In this document: positions 36,068-44,517 of the stretch, piece by piece
How positions within the stretch are numbered: position 1 is the stretch's first letter
Layout: every line of letters begins with the position of its first letter
Assembly: GCA_030841085.1 (NCBI GenBank)
Contig: JAVEDP010000022.1
Location: forward strand, 62,001 to 126,000
Length of the DNA stretch: 64,000 nucleotides
DNA from: Pyrinomonadaceae bacterium
GTDB taxonomy: Bacteria > Acidobacteriota > Blastocatellia > Pyrinomonadales > Pyrinomonadaceae
Reading direction: 5' to 3'
The notes under the pieces: model-generated
Database searches by the model: none
What the model was told of the DNA's origin: nothing
The model's input: the letters and a program-made list of their open reading frames with translations, nothing else
Translations under genes and position numbers: made by a program

Positions 36068-36811
36068 ATGGCGGTTACTCAGGGACACGGCAACCCGGAT
36101 TGGTCACGTGATGAGACAATTCTCGCGCTCGATTTGTATTTCAATTGCAATGGAGCAATGCCGAAAACTTCGGACCGGCTGGTACTCGAACTTTCAAGTC
36201 TCTTGAGGAGTCTGCCGTACCACAGCAAAGCAAGCCGCAAGGAAACTTTTCGAAACGCCGCCGGCGTCGTTTTTAAGCTCAAGAATCTACACAAAGTTGC
36301 TACGGGTGAGGGATTCACTACCAATGTTTCGAAAACCGATCGACTAGTGTGGGCGGAGCTTGGGGCGCAGCGCAATGAAGTCGCTCAATTGGCTGACCTT
36401 ATTAAACGATCCCTGAGCATCGATGAATTACAGGACGATACGAGCGAACCTGACGGGGAAGAGGAATTCTTTGAGGGACGGCTCCTAACCGCATTCCATA
36501 AGAAAAAGGAGCGCAATCGGAACATCCGAAACAAATTGATTGCTGCTAGACACAATCGCGGGCCGTTAGCCTGCGATATGTGTGGGCTTAAGCCTCAATC
36601 TAGTAACGCCAGATTTGAAGATGCCCCCTTCGAAGCGCATCACTTGCTGCCAATGTCGATGGCAATGGAGAGAAAAACCCAACTCAAGGACATGGCGTTG
36701 CTATGCGCGAATTGTCACCGACTTCTTCACCGAGCAATAGCACTTAAGAGGCGCTGGCTAACAGTCGTTGAAGCGCGCAAAGAGGTGGGTGTGGTTATGT
36801 CACCATCATAG
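36068..36811 (+). CDS. HNH endonuclease, first gene of the rightward arm of the island
   Basis: 247 residues from the ATG at 36068 (the frame opens at 35948, but the conserved start WSRDETILALDLYF lies just after 36068). The N-terminal half is the conserved restriction-linked domain (WxxdExilAldlYf) and the C-terminal half is an HNH nuclease: LACDMCGLKP (C169, C172), FEAHHLLPMS (H191, H192), LLCANCHRLLH (C213, C216, H217, H221). The four zinc cysteines and the HH catalytic pair are present. The next gene is a cytosine methyltransferase 173 bases downstream. Expected role: double-strand DNA cutting, possibly modification-controlled. Confidence 0.85.
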   Translation: MAVTQGHGNPDWSRDETILALDLYFNCNGAMPKTSDRLVLELSSLLRSLPYHSKASRKETFRNAAGVVFKLKNLHKVATGEGFTTNVSKTDRLVWAELGAQRNEVAQLADLIKRSLSIDELQDDTSEPDGEEEFFEGRLLTAFHKKKERNRNIRNKLIAARHNRGPLACDMCGLKPQSSNARFEDAPFEAHHLLPMSMAMERKTQLKDMALLCANCHRLLHRAIALKRRWLTVVEARKEVGVVMSPS

Positions 36812-36975
36812 CTGTCGGAAATCTGAACCGAAAAGGAATTAAGCTCCCGAGAAATGCATGAATGCAAGAACGCTTTCTATTCCCGCGCCAGACCTTGAGC
36901 CCTCGAGCAAAAATGCATCGGGCAAAATCATTATTAGGACAGCCGTGGTGGACCCTGTAAATAAACTTTTGGTAG

Positions 36976-36981
36976 TATAAT
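36976..36981 (+). promoter_or_regulatory. TATAAT -10 element of the methyltransferase gene (leaderless transcript)
   Basis: A perfect TATAAT hexamer ends three bases before the ATG at 36985. If used, transcription would start at or within the first codons, so the message would be essentially leaderless. No good -35 is visible at 17 bp spacing, so an activator or alternative factor may help. Confidence 0.45.
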
Positions 36982-36984
36982 GGT

Positions 36985-38280
36985 ATGCCCTCGAAGAGAA
37001 CCGTCATATCCCTTTTTTCGGGAGCCATGGGGCTAGACTTGGGATTGGAAGCGGCAGGATTCAAAACTGCCGTTACGGTTGAGACTAATAGCTATGCTGT
37101 AAAGACGATCAAGTTGAACCGCCCTAAGCTTCCAGTTATTCCTTACACCATTGAAGACGTCACAGCGAAGCAATTGCTAGAGAAGGCCCGGCTGAAGAAA
37201 GGCGAAGTATGCCTCGTAAGCGGAGGACCGTGTTGTCAAAGCTTCAGTACTGCTGGCAAGAGAGGCTCACTGGCAGACACGCGTGGCGGTTTATTTCGGG
37301 AGTTCACCAGAATCGTTGCGGAGACGAAGCCTCGGTTTTTCGTAATGGAAAACGTCAAGGGAATCCTATCTGCCGCAGTCAAGCACCGCACACTCAACGA
37401 TCGGGGACCTGGAACCCCTCCGTTGGAGCCGAACGAGGAACTGGGATCTGCTCTTCGCGTGATATTGCAGGAACTTAGCGAGTTAGGTTACTACGTCATC
37501 TTCGGGCTACTTAACTGCGCGGACTATGGGGTACCGCAGATTCGGCGCCGAGTGATCTTCATCGGAAGCCGCGACGGCGAAGAAATTTATCTTCCCAAAC
37601 CAACTCACGTGCAAAACCCGACAAACGGAGAGCTACCGTGGGTGACGCTTCGCGAAGCCATCGGTGATCTGAAAGGCCCGAATCCGGAAGCGATTAGGTT
37701 TTCTGACAGAGATCGAAAACTTCTCAAAATGGTCAAAGAGGGTGAGAACTGGTCCCATCTGCCGTCTCAATTTCAAGAGGAGGCCCTGGGTGCCGCGTTC
37801 AAATCATGGGGTGGCCGAAGCGGGTTTTGCCGTCGGTTAAGATGGGATAAGCCCGCGCCGACCTTGACGACGTCTCCAGTGGGTAGAGCAACCACGCTTT
37901 GCCATCCAACTCGTCTTCGGCCTCTAACAACGCGCGAGTATGCAGTCTTGCAACAATTCCCGCCGAATTGGAAATTCGAAGGAAGTGCGACTCAAAAGTA
38001 CATTCAAATTGGGAATGCAGTACCTACCGGATTGGGAAAAGTAATTGGGAATATGCTAAACGACGTGATAAAGAACACTAAGCGGAACGGTTTACCGGTC
38101 AAGGCATCGAAGCGAAAGGGGTTGGTCGTGTGCGCAGATCCGGTTCTTGAAAAAAGCCTCAAGAAGCAACCTCGAACGCAGCTCCATCCTCCCCGCCTGT
38201 TAAAGAGTTCCGACCCTGCAAAAATTCGTCAGTGGCTCAACGCAGTTCCCCGTCAAAAACAACAGTTTGAAAAGGATTGA
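36985..38280 (+). CDS. DNA (cytosine-5) methyltransferase
   Basis: 431 residues. Motifs: I VISLFSGAMGLDLGLEAAG, IV LVSGGPCCQSFSTAG, VI FVMENVKGI, VIII QIRRRVIFIGSR, IX RPLTTREYAVLQQFPPNW, X QIGNAVPTGLGKVIG. Motif IV normally reads PPCQ; here the residue before the catalytic cysteine is also Cys (GPCCQS, Cys84 catalytic, Cys83 in place of Pro). The target-recognition region is present between VIII and IX; target not deducible. No 5mC restriction nuclease of the usual Type II kind is adjacent; the neighbours are an HNH and a Vsr-like nuclease. The start follows a -10-like TATAAT. Confidence 0.92.
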   Translation: MPSKRTVISLFSGAMGLDLGLEAAGFKTAVTVETNSYAVKTIKLNRPKLPVIPYTIEDVTAKQLLEKARLKKGEVCLVSGGPCCQSFSTAGKRGSLADTRGGLFREFTRIVAETKPRFFVMENVKGILSAAVKHRTLNDRGPGTPPLEPNEELGSALRVILQELSELGYYVIFGLLNCADYGVPQIRRRVIFIGSRDGEEIYLPKPTHVQNPTNGELPWVTLREAIGDLKGPNPEAIRFSDRDRKLLKMVKEGENWSHLPSQFQEEALGAAFKSWGGRSGFCRRLRWDKPAPTLTTSPVGRATTLCHPTRLRPLTTREYAVLQQFPPNWKFEGSATQKYIQIGNAVPTGLGKVIGNMLNDVIKNTKRNGLPVKASKRKGLVVCADPVLEKSLKKQPRTQLHPPRLLKSSDPAKIRQWLNAVPRQKQQFEKD

Positions 38281-38283
38281 GTA

Positions 38284-38817
38284 GTGGAGCGCAGCCTACG
38301 AGAGAAGTTGCCCGGTGGAAAATTCCTGAATGTTAGCGCCGTACGGTCGAAGACGATGGCGTCCATTAAGGGCAAGCATGGCAAGTCCACTGAACGCAAG
38401 CTTCGAATGGCGTTAATGAGGGCAGGGATTCGAGGCTGGAAGTTACATCCGCAAGGCATTCAGGGCAACCCAGACGTACATTTTCCGAAAACCAAGGTAG
38501 TGGTATTCGTCGATGGCTGTTTCTGGCATGGCTGCCCAAGGTGTGGCCACGTTCCGCATACAAACAGCACGTTCTGGCACGCAAAGTTCAGTCGAAATCA
38601 CGAGCGCGACCTCATGAATACTCGTGCGCTTAAGAAGCTAGGCATGAAGGTGATTCGGATTTGGGAGCACTCATTAAAGAATCACTCGTCGACAGCAGCG
38701 GCAATTGATAGAATTAGGTTGGCCTTAGAAGCAAATAGACGTATTGATCAAAAAAAGAAGGGGTTCCCCCTAAGTCCCGGAAGCGGATCAAGAGTTCAGA
38801 TTGATTCACGAAGGTAG
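38284..38817 (+). CDS. Very-short-patch-repair (Vsr) type endonuclease
   Basis: 177 residues from a GTG at 38284, just after the methyltransferase stop, so the two are an operon; an in-frame ATG lies 72 bases on. Family motifs: RSKTMASIKGKHGKSTERKL, GNPDVHFPKTKVVVFVDGCF with catalytic Asp64, FVDGCFWHGC, TNSTFWHAKFSRNHERDL and VIRIWEH. Vsr cuts T:G mismatches that arise by deamination of 5-methylcytosine; the pair with a C5 methyltransferase is classical. A C-terminal basic extension is unusual. Its last 22 bases overlap the 3' end of the convergent helicase gene (38796-38817). Confidence 0.9.
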   Translation: MERSLREKLPGGKFLNVSAVRSKTMASIKGKHGKSTERKLRMALMRAGIRGWKLHPQGIQGNPDVHFPKTKVVVFVDGCFWHGCPRCGHVPHTNSTFWHAKFSRNHERDLMNTRALKKLGMKVIRIWEHSLKNHSSTAAAIDRIRLALEANRRIDQKKKGFPLSPGSGSRVQIDSRR

Positions 38818-40565
38818 CGGCTAGTAGCGAGGACTTCTGCCAGCATTATCTGTCTCGTCAACGGTTCGTCAGCATTATCTTTGAACAGTTCTTGAGCTTC
38901 GAATTCTTTCTCGGTTAAGCGTTTGTACGCACCAATTTCGATCGTTCCATCGCAAAGCAAAATCAAATACTCCACACCTTTCGATTGTCCTCTTCTGTGA
39001 ATGCGATCAAGACTCTGCAGATAGTGGGCAGTCTGATTCGACATTGATTCATAGATTGCACAGCGAGATCTGTGTAAAGTGAGCCCCGCTCCTGCCGCCG
39101 CAGGGTTCCCAACAAACAACATAGTATCTTCATCCTCTTGAAATTTCCGCACGGCTTCTCGTCGTTCGCGAACGTCAGTGACGCTACCGTCGTACCTCAC
39201 TGGGTTGAAGCGATCGTAACGTGACACGATTGCGCTAAGTGATGCTGTATAGAACGACCAGACGACTACCTTTTCTCCCTTTCGCTCGATGAGATTATCT
39301 AAGAGTTCATCGAGAGCGTGGAGCTTCGCAGCTGTTTCGTCATAGTGACTAAACAATGCAATGGGATTTGAGCAAATTTGAAAAAGGGCCGTTCGCTTAG
39401 CTAGAAATGAAGCATATTTTTTTCGAAAGCCGTCATCATCAACACTCTCCAAATCGAGCATTAGATCCTTCAAAACGCCTCCGTAAAGCTTTTCTTGCTG
39501 GGGTTGCAATTGCACCAAGACACTACTAAATCTTTTCGCCGGGAGGTTAGGTAATACCTGGGACTTGAGGCTTCTGACGTAAAGACCGTGGTTCTCCACT
39601 CGATGTTGTACGATCTGGCGTGCTTTTACCTTATCTTCCGGGATCGCAATGCCACCGAATACGACGCCGCAGTCCACGATGTTGAATTGTTCGATCACAT
39701 CGTTCGCTGAATTGGGCGCTGGTGTTCCGCACAGCACAAATGCTCGGCCGCACCATTCTCGTAGGCGGCGGAGGGCTCGCGTCCGCTTAGCATCAAGGTT
39801 TTTTATGTAAAAGGATTCATCTACCGCGAGAATTGCCCTCCCTTTATGTCGAAGGAGCAATGTTCTAAGTTCTGGCTCCATGCTAACTGCCGTTTCGTAA
39901 TTCGTAACCAGCACATCTGCCCCGGATCGAATCGCTTTCCGCTTTTGATACTGGTCGCCGACTAGGAGCTCAACCTTGTAAAGGTCATGCTTAAACCTCA
40001 CAAAATCTCGTTGCCACTCCGGTATCATGCTTTTCGGCGCGACGATTAGTGCAAAGTCGGCTTGATCTCTACTAACGAGAACATCAAATGCAAATATCAG
40101 AGTTATCGTCTTACCGGTACCTTGTTCGTCGAATACGCACAGGCCGTAGCCAGCAGGAAGAGTCATAGCTGCCACATTCTTCAATTGGTGATCGTCTAAG
40201 ACTCCTAGGCCATCAACATCTTCCAGATAGCATTTTGATAACGCCCGATTACCAGAAGTAATTCTCCTTATCTCTTCTTGAAGTCGCGGATGGCTGGTCT
40301 TAATGACGTGTCGATTCTTGACAAAGACCTCTGCCTCAGACGTCCATCGAAGGTCAGCCGCTAGATTAATATCGAAAAGCTGGTGACAGAGTTCTGCCGG
40401 AACCGCGATGCCGTCTGCTGAGCGGCTCACCCTTCCGTTTGAAATGCATTTCGCGACGATTTCACTGAGGGCCCGCGCTTCACTCCTGTCCCTTGGTCGG
40501 AACACAATACGATCAAGAGCTTCAGAAGGCATTACGTCGGCAGTTACCTTATGAAGAGACTTCAT
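38796..40565 (-). CDS. SNF2-type DNA helicase/ATPase
   Basis: 589 residues. Motifs: GLCVFDEQGTGKTITLI (Walker A, residues 149-153), FALIVAPKSMIPEWQRDF (motif Ia), VLVTNYETAV, LAVDESFYIKN (motif II, DESF in place of DEAH, then I-K-N), LCGTPAPNSANDV (motif III), and YLQSLDRIHRRGQSKGVEYL (motif VI, about 516-535). This is a SNF2/Swi2 translocase without obvious nuclease domain; the unassigned first 110 residues may bind DNA. The start overlaps the 3' end of the ParB-like gene upstream by 17 bases. DExx variant DESF is uncommon but compatible with ATPase activity. Confidence 0.87.
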   Translation of the reverse strand: MKSLHKVTADVMPSEALDRIVFRPRDRSEARALSEIVAKCISNGRVSRSADGIAVPAELCHQLFDINLAADLRWTSEAEVFVKNRHVIKTSHPRLQEEIRRITSGNRALSKCYLEDVDGLGVLDDHQLKNVAAMTLPAGYGLCVFDEQGTGKTITLIFAFDVLVSRDQADFALIVAPKSMIPEWQRDFVRFKHDLYKVELLVGDQYQKRKAIRSGADVLVTNYETAVSMEPELRTLLLRHKGRAILAVDESFYIKNLDAKRTRALRRLREWCGRAFVLCGTPAPNSANDVIEQFNIVDCGVVFGGIAIPEDKVKARQIVQHRVENHGLYVRSLKSQVLPNLPAKRFSSVLVQLQPQQEKLYGGVLKDLMLDLESVDDDGFRKKYASFLAKRTALFQICSNPIALFSHYDETAAKLHALDELLDNLIERKGEKVVVWSFYTASLSAIVSRYDRFNPVRYDGSVTDVRERREAVRKFQEDEDTMLFVGNPAAAGAGLTLHRSRCAIYESMSNQTAHYLQSLDRIHRRGQSKGVEYLILLCDGTIEIGAYKRLTEKEFEAQELFKDNADEPLTRQIMLAEVLATSRYLRESI

Positions 40566-42126
40566 TGCGTTGTTCCAGGATTGTCGAAGCGTGCTTCTCT
40601 ACTAGCTTCAAAGCTTTCAACAATCTCTTAAGGTTTTCAGGTCGTAAATCATCTCGAAATGCTTTAACCGGAAGCTCTTCTAACCATTTCACAAACGATT
40701 CGATACGGGTATTTGCTCCAAGCGTCCGCGTTTTGGGGAGGTTACTCTTCGCAATGAGAATGGCGGCTTCAACATCTACTTGGGCCGTCTTTGGCTCTAC
40801 CTCTTTTCTTGCATTTTCCAACTCTTGACGTGCTTCCGCATTCTCATAAATAACTTTCAATTCGCGGATTTGGCGCCAATTCTTGAACTTTCCACCATAT
40901 AGAAGATCAAACACCAAGTGTTTGAACTCATCATCGCGTCCCAGAGTGTATGCCACACCACTTGTTATTCCGCTTGAGAGTTCATCGAAGTACTGAAAAT
41001 ATCTGGCGACCCTGTGCTTAACTTCAAATTCATCTCGACCTTTCTCATTTATTTGATAATCTTCAAAATCGATTGCCCATGCCATCATCTTTAGGTACCT
41101 GTTGACCGTGGACGTATCCGGGCCGAGCGCAAACTTTCTTGAGAGCTCCTTCTTCAATTGAGCTTGTTTCTGAGGACTTGGTGAACGAGTTTCGAGTTGT
41201 AAGAGGCCTTCCCATTCCTCGTATACCTTTCGAGCTCGGACATAGTCAGGCCAAGGCTCTTTGCAGTCATCCTCAAAATTGAGCGAAACCACAACCGCTT
41301 CACGTTGCTCGTCTGTAGTATGCTCAGTGAGCTGCCAAGCAAAAATGTACTCGGCGCGCAGCTTTTGTTTTAAATCAAATTCATCACTGTTCAAAACGTA
41401 CCAACTCGCGGTGACCCGGCGATTTCCGTCGAGCAATGTGCCATCAATGTCGATGATGGGAGGTTTCCGCACGCCATTATTGGCAATGCTCCGCGCAAGT
41501 TTCACAATCTCAAATTGATCAGTCTTCTTGTTGGACGACACTTCGGGAACTTCTAGAAGTCCTGGTAGATCCATTCTACTCAACATCAAGTCGAGCAGTT
41601 CCTCGTGACTGGGGCCGCGTCCGTTCCTGTGTTGGAATTGCTTAAGATGTAGATCCAAGCGCTCGTTTTTCGGCCACAGCTTTATATCGCTTGTTTTGAT
41701 AAAGCCTGCCCGCATCGGCACTTCGGTTTCGTTAAAGCACGGAGTAGGAAAGACCGGCCCCGGTTGAATGCCATTGCGCTCTGCTAGCTCGACTGTCGCC
41801 CCAGCCCCATTGTTATCAGCGATTTTAGAAGGTGATTCGACTTTCATTGTGATTGAATCGCGAGACATCAAGACACGATCCATTATCTCCGCTAGCTTAG
41901 AAGTCAGAGACTCTATTGCGGCTTTGTCTTTCCTGCGCACCACAAGCTCTTTCAAGACGTTGAATGTTCTCGTGAGGAGGCGGCTCGTCTCCTCCCTGCT
42001 AAGGGAGTGATCCAAGCCGTCTTGCAGCAATTCCTCTAGTTTAGTCCCTATCTCAGCAGATATACTGCGTCCTTCTTTAATGATTTCCACAAATTCTTTC
42101 CGCAGATCATCAGTTAGCTTTATCAT
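40549..42126 (-). CDS. ParB/sulfiredoxin-fold protein with GNRR motif
   Basis: 525 residues from the ATG at 42126 (GGAAGGTGG six bases upstream; a TTG at 42147 overlapping the sigma-like gene stop is less likely). An N-terminal helical region (about 1-95) is followed by a ParB-like domain (about 140-290): FIKTSDIKLWPKNERLDLHL, LARSIANNGVRKPPIIDIDG, TLLDGNRRVTASWYVL with GNRR at 234-237, the signature of the ParB N-terminal domain that binds CTP or acts as nuclease in defence-linked relatives. The C-terminal half is helical and unassigned. It lies between the sigma-like and helicase genes in a tight operon. Substrate unknown. Confidence 0.82.
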   Translation of the reverse strand: MIKLTDDLRKEFVEIIKEGRSISAEIGTKLEELLQDGLDHSLSREETSRLLTRTFNVLKELVVRRKDKAAIESLTSKLAEIMDRVLMSRDSITMKVESPSKIADNNGAGATVELAERNGIQPGPVFPTPCFNETEVPMRAGFIKTSDIKLWPKNERLDLHLKQFQHRNGRGPSHEELLDLMLSRMDLPGLLEVPEVSSNKKTDQFEIVKLARSIANNGVRKPPIIDIDGTLLDGNRRVTASWYVLNSDEFDLKQKLRAEYIFAWQLTEHTTDEQREAVVVSLNFEDDCKEPWPDYVRARKVYEEWEGLLQLETRSPSPQKQAQLKKELSRKFALGPDTSTVNRYLKMMAWAIDFEDYQINEKGRDEFEVKHRVARYFQYFDELSSGITSGVAYTLGRDDEFKHLVFDLLYGGKFKNWRQIRELKVIYENAEARQELENARKEVEPKTAQVDVEAAILIAKSNLPKTRTLGANTRIESFVKWLEELPVKAFRDDLRPENLKRLLKALKLVEKHASTILEQRNEVSS

Positions 42127-42143
42127 CTTTGCCACCTTCCTTT

Positions 42144-42860
42144 TCAAAACGGATTCTCCTGATCCAAAATGAGAACATCCGAGATATCTAACCAGAGCCC
42201 ATCCTTTTTAGCTTGCCGTTCTAAACGCTCAAAACCCCGCGACCTGAGTCTCCGCACTGTGTCCGGCGTTAGGTCTACCATATCGCTGATTTCCTCGGGC
42301 GAAAGATCCATCAAATTCTGCTCAATCGCATCCAGTACAACCGACATGACCTTCTGAATGTTGTCTTCGCCGATCCTCGGCAGCAGAGTACGTGCGAGTT
42401 TGATTGCGTCGATACGTCTCTTCGCGGACCGTTCTTCGGCTTCGGCTTGTTCGGCTCGCGTAATTGGCGGCGCGAGTTGCGCCCGGTCGAGTTTGGATCG
42501 ACGCTCTACGTCCAAAGGGTCTTCGGTTACTGTGTTCTTCCGCATGGCGTAGCGGGCGCGGGCCTTGTTGTAGCAAGTTTTTGACAGCCACGCGGCGAGA
42601 TCAATCTTGGCCCCATGAGTCTGGAGTGCCTCGTACGTGCTGCCAATCCCTTCAGCCACGATGGCGTCGACGTCGTCGTCTGGTAGCTGCTTGCGGAGTC
42701 TCCAAGTTAGAGCGTCAGGCAATCGGCTATTGAAGAGCGCTTCCGCAAACGTCGCAACATCACCCGAGATCGCCGCTTGTTTGGCCCGGTTGAGTTGAGC
42801 TAGCTGACTTGCTTTGGCTGCTGCAATTTTTTGCGCGGTGAAATCATCGGTTTCTGCCAT
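42144..42860 (-). CDS. Sigma-factor-like protein, first gene of the leftward operon
   Basis: 238 residues from the ATG at 42860, with AGAGGACAAA upstream; longer frame starts (43055) are unsupported. About residues 50-110 look like sigma region 2: DDDVDAIVAEGIGSTYEALQ ... IDLAAWLSKTCYNKARARYA, and 185-216 looks like region 4 helix-turn-helix: LSPEEISDMVDLTPDTVRRL and RSRGFERL. The spacing and the weak region 2 suggest a diverged ECF-type sigma factor or a sigma-like DNA-binding protein. It heads the operon with the ParB-like and SNF2 genes. It may drive the methyltransferase arm, whose -10 element lacks a good -35. Confidence 0.68.
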   Translation of the reverse strand: MAETDDFTAQKIAAAKASQLAQLNRAKQAAISGDVATFAEALFNSRLPDALTWRLRKQLPDDDVDAIVAEGIGSTYEALQTHGAKIDLAAWLSKTCYNKARARYAMRKNTVTEDPLDVERRSKLDRAQLAPPITRAEQAEAEERSAKRRIDAIKLARTLLPRIGEDNIQKVMSVVLDAIEQNLMDLSPEEISDMVDLTPDTVRRLRSRGFERLERQAKKDGLWLDISDVLILDQENPF

Positions 42861-43077
42861 TTTGTCCTCTAATTCATATAATCTTCGCCTCGGACAGGCA
42901 TTGTCGCCATGGCTCGCCGGAATACGATTCGAACGCGGCAGGCGGCGGATCCCTACACTTTTTCTCTGCAAGCAATGGTGATGCTTACCGATCGATCGGA
43001 AATGGCGCCTAGATTCAAGTTGGAAGGATCGGCTCGCAGATATACGGTAGTTCAAGAACGCTGGCCCTTATTTTGGG

Positions 43078-43905
43078 TCAGCCAATGTTGCCATTGGGTT
43101 TGCGCCAGACGATTGAGTAGCGCCAGAGGAGATGCTTTTTGATTTTCGCGCCGGGGATGAGGTCGGCGCAGATGGCCCGGACTTCGCTCATCGTTGGGTA
43201 GCGGTCGTGGGCTTCGTGGGCGGCCCAGGCGGCGCGCACCTCGCGACGTGGCCGCAAGCGCCGGTGATGAAACAATCTCAGCGAGACGCTTACCGGCAGC
43301 GCCACAAAATTCGAAAAGTAATCGAACCAGCTTCGCGGATTCAAGACGTTGGCGAACGAACGGCGCCTGAATAAATCATTGAGCGGGCGTTGTGGTTCGA
43401 AAAGATCGAGGATCAGCAATACGCCGCCAGGCTTGAGCGCTGCTTTCATCTTCAACAACACCTCGCGAAACGGCAGATGATGAAGGGTGGCGATGCTGGC
43501 AATGCAGTCGAAGTGTTCCGACGGTAGATCGAACTGAAGAATATCGCCCACCTGAAATTCAAGGTTAGAAAACCAAAGCGGGGGCGTGCCCCCTTCCTGA
43601 CCCCGCGCCTCCTGAACTCCCTCCTGCTGACCTCGATCCTCCTGACCTCGAGCCTTCCTTAATTGAGTTGTGCGTTCGCGCGCGAGGCGAATCATCTCTG
43701 GCGAGAGATCGATGCCGAGCACGTGGTTGGAACGCGCGGCCAGCGCGCACGCGAAAGTTCCGGTACCGCAGCCAATCTCCAGGACCTGGTCGCAGCGCGA
43801 AGGGAGTTGCTTGAGAAGAAAGTTGTGGTAGTGCTCGTTTTGAGTCCCGCCTTCGGGTGAAGCGAGTGCGATGCGATCAAAGTCTGCTTGAAAGGTGGAA
43901 CACAT
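43078..43905 (-). CDS. Class I SAM methyltransferase with an in-frame repeat insertion
   Basis: 275 residues. DQVLEIGCGTGTFACALA is motif I and HVLGIDLSPEMIRLARERTT motif II. Right after it, residues about 83-110 are a low-complexity insert (RGQEDRGQQEGVQEARGQEG) encoded by repeats around CCTCCTGACCTCGA (43576-43659); the family then resumes with LEFQVGDILQFDLPSEHFDC, IASIATLHHLPFREV and PGGVLLILDLF. The frame stays open. Function of the methyltransferase unknown. It lies at the right edge of the AT-richer island but has neighbour-like codon use, so it marks the boundary. Confidence 0.82.
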   Translation of the reverse strand: MCSTFQADFDRIALASPEGGTQNEHYHNFLLKQLPSRCDQVLEIGCGTGTFACALAARSNHVLGIDLSPEMIRLARERTTQLRKARGQEDRGQQEGVQEARGQEGGTPPLWFSNLEFQVGDILQFDLPSEHFDCIASIATLHHLPFREVLLKMKAALKPGGVLLILDLFEPQRPLNDLFRRRSFANVLNPRSWFDYFSNFVALPVSVSLRLFHHRRLRPRREVRAAWAAHEAHDRYPTMSEVRAICADLIPGAKIKKHLLWRYSIVWRKPNGNIG

Positions 43906-44517
43906 TTTCGTGAATCGTAAATCGTGAATCGTAAATGGACCAGGAGAATCCGCAGATTACTCAGATTACACGGATGATAAGGCTAGGAATCGCCAGTCGT
44001 GAATGGTAAATCGATTGTCAGTACCGCCTCCGATAGCGCATGGGTGATCTCATTCGAAGGACCAAAGCGGCGTCCAGTGCACCCCAGCGCGGCTGCCGCG
44101 CCGGGGACCCCGCTCGCCGCCGCAGTCCAAACGAAATCCTGAATGGTGAATCGTTGGGGAGTAAACAGCAAACGGCAAACAGTTAACAGCCGGAAGAGTA
44201 AATCGTGAATAGTTAAGACTAATCCGCAGATTACGCAGATTACACAGATGATAGAGCCGTGAATCGTGAATGCTTGGGCGCTTTTGCTCGAGAGTTAGGG
44301 CTTGGCGAAAAAGGATAATACATCCACCCGCTACCGCAGGCGGTGCTGACCTCATCGCCCGCTAGCGGAATGGCTGCGAACGCAAGACCTACTTCGTGCC
44401 TCAGCACTCAGCACTCAGTACTCAGTACTCAGTACTCGGTACTCATCACTCATCACTCATCACTCATCACCCATCACTCATCACTCATCACTCGCTGCCC
44501 TGCCCACTGCCCACTGC
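43906..44517. repeat. Long gap of low-complexity repeats
   Basis: 43911-43935 and 44250-44270 are GTGAATCGTAAATCGTGAAT-type nonamers; 43951-43981 and 44221-44252 repeat CGCAGATTACGCAGATTACA; and 44400-44521 is a run of 7-base units ACTCAGT, ACTCATC and CACTCAT that changes gradually along the run. No CRISPR-like spacers and no plausible gene. Confidence 0.75.
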
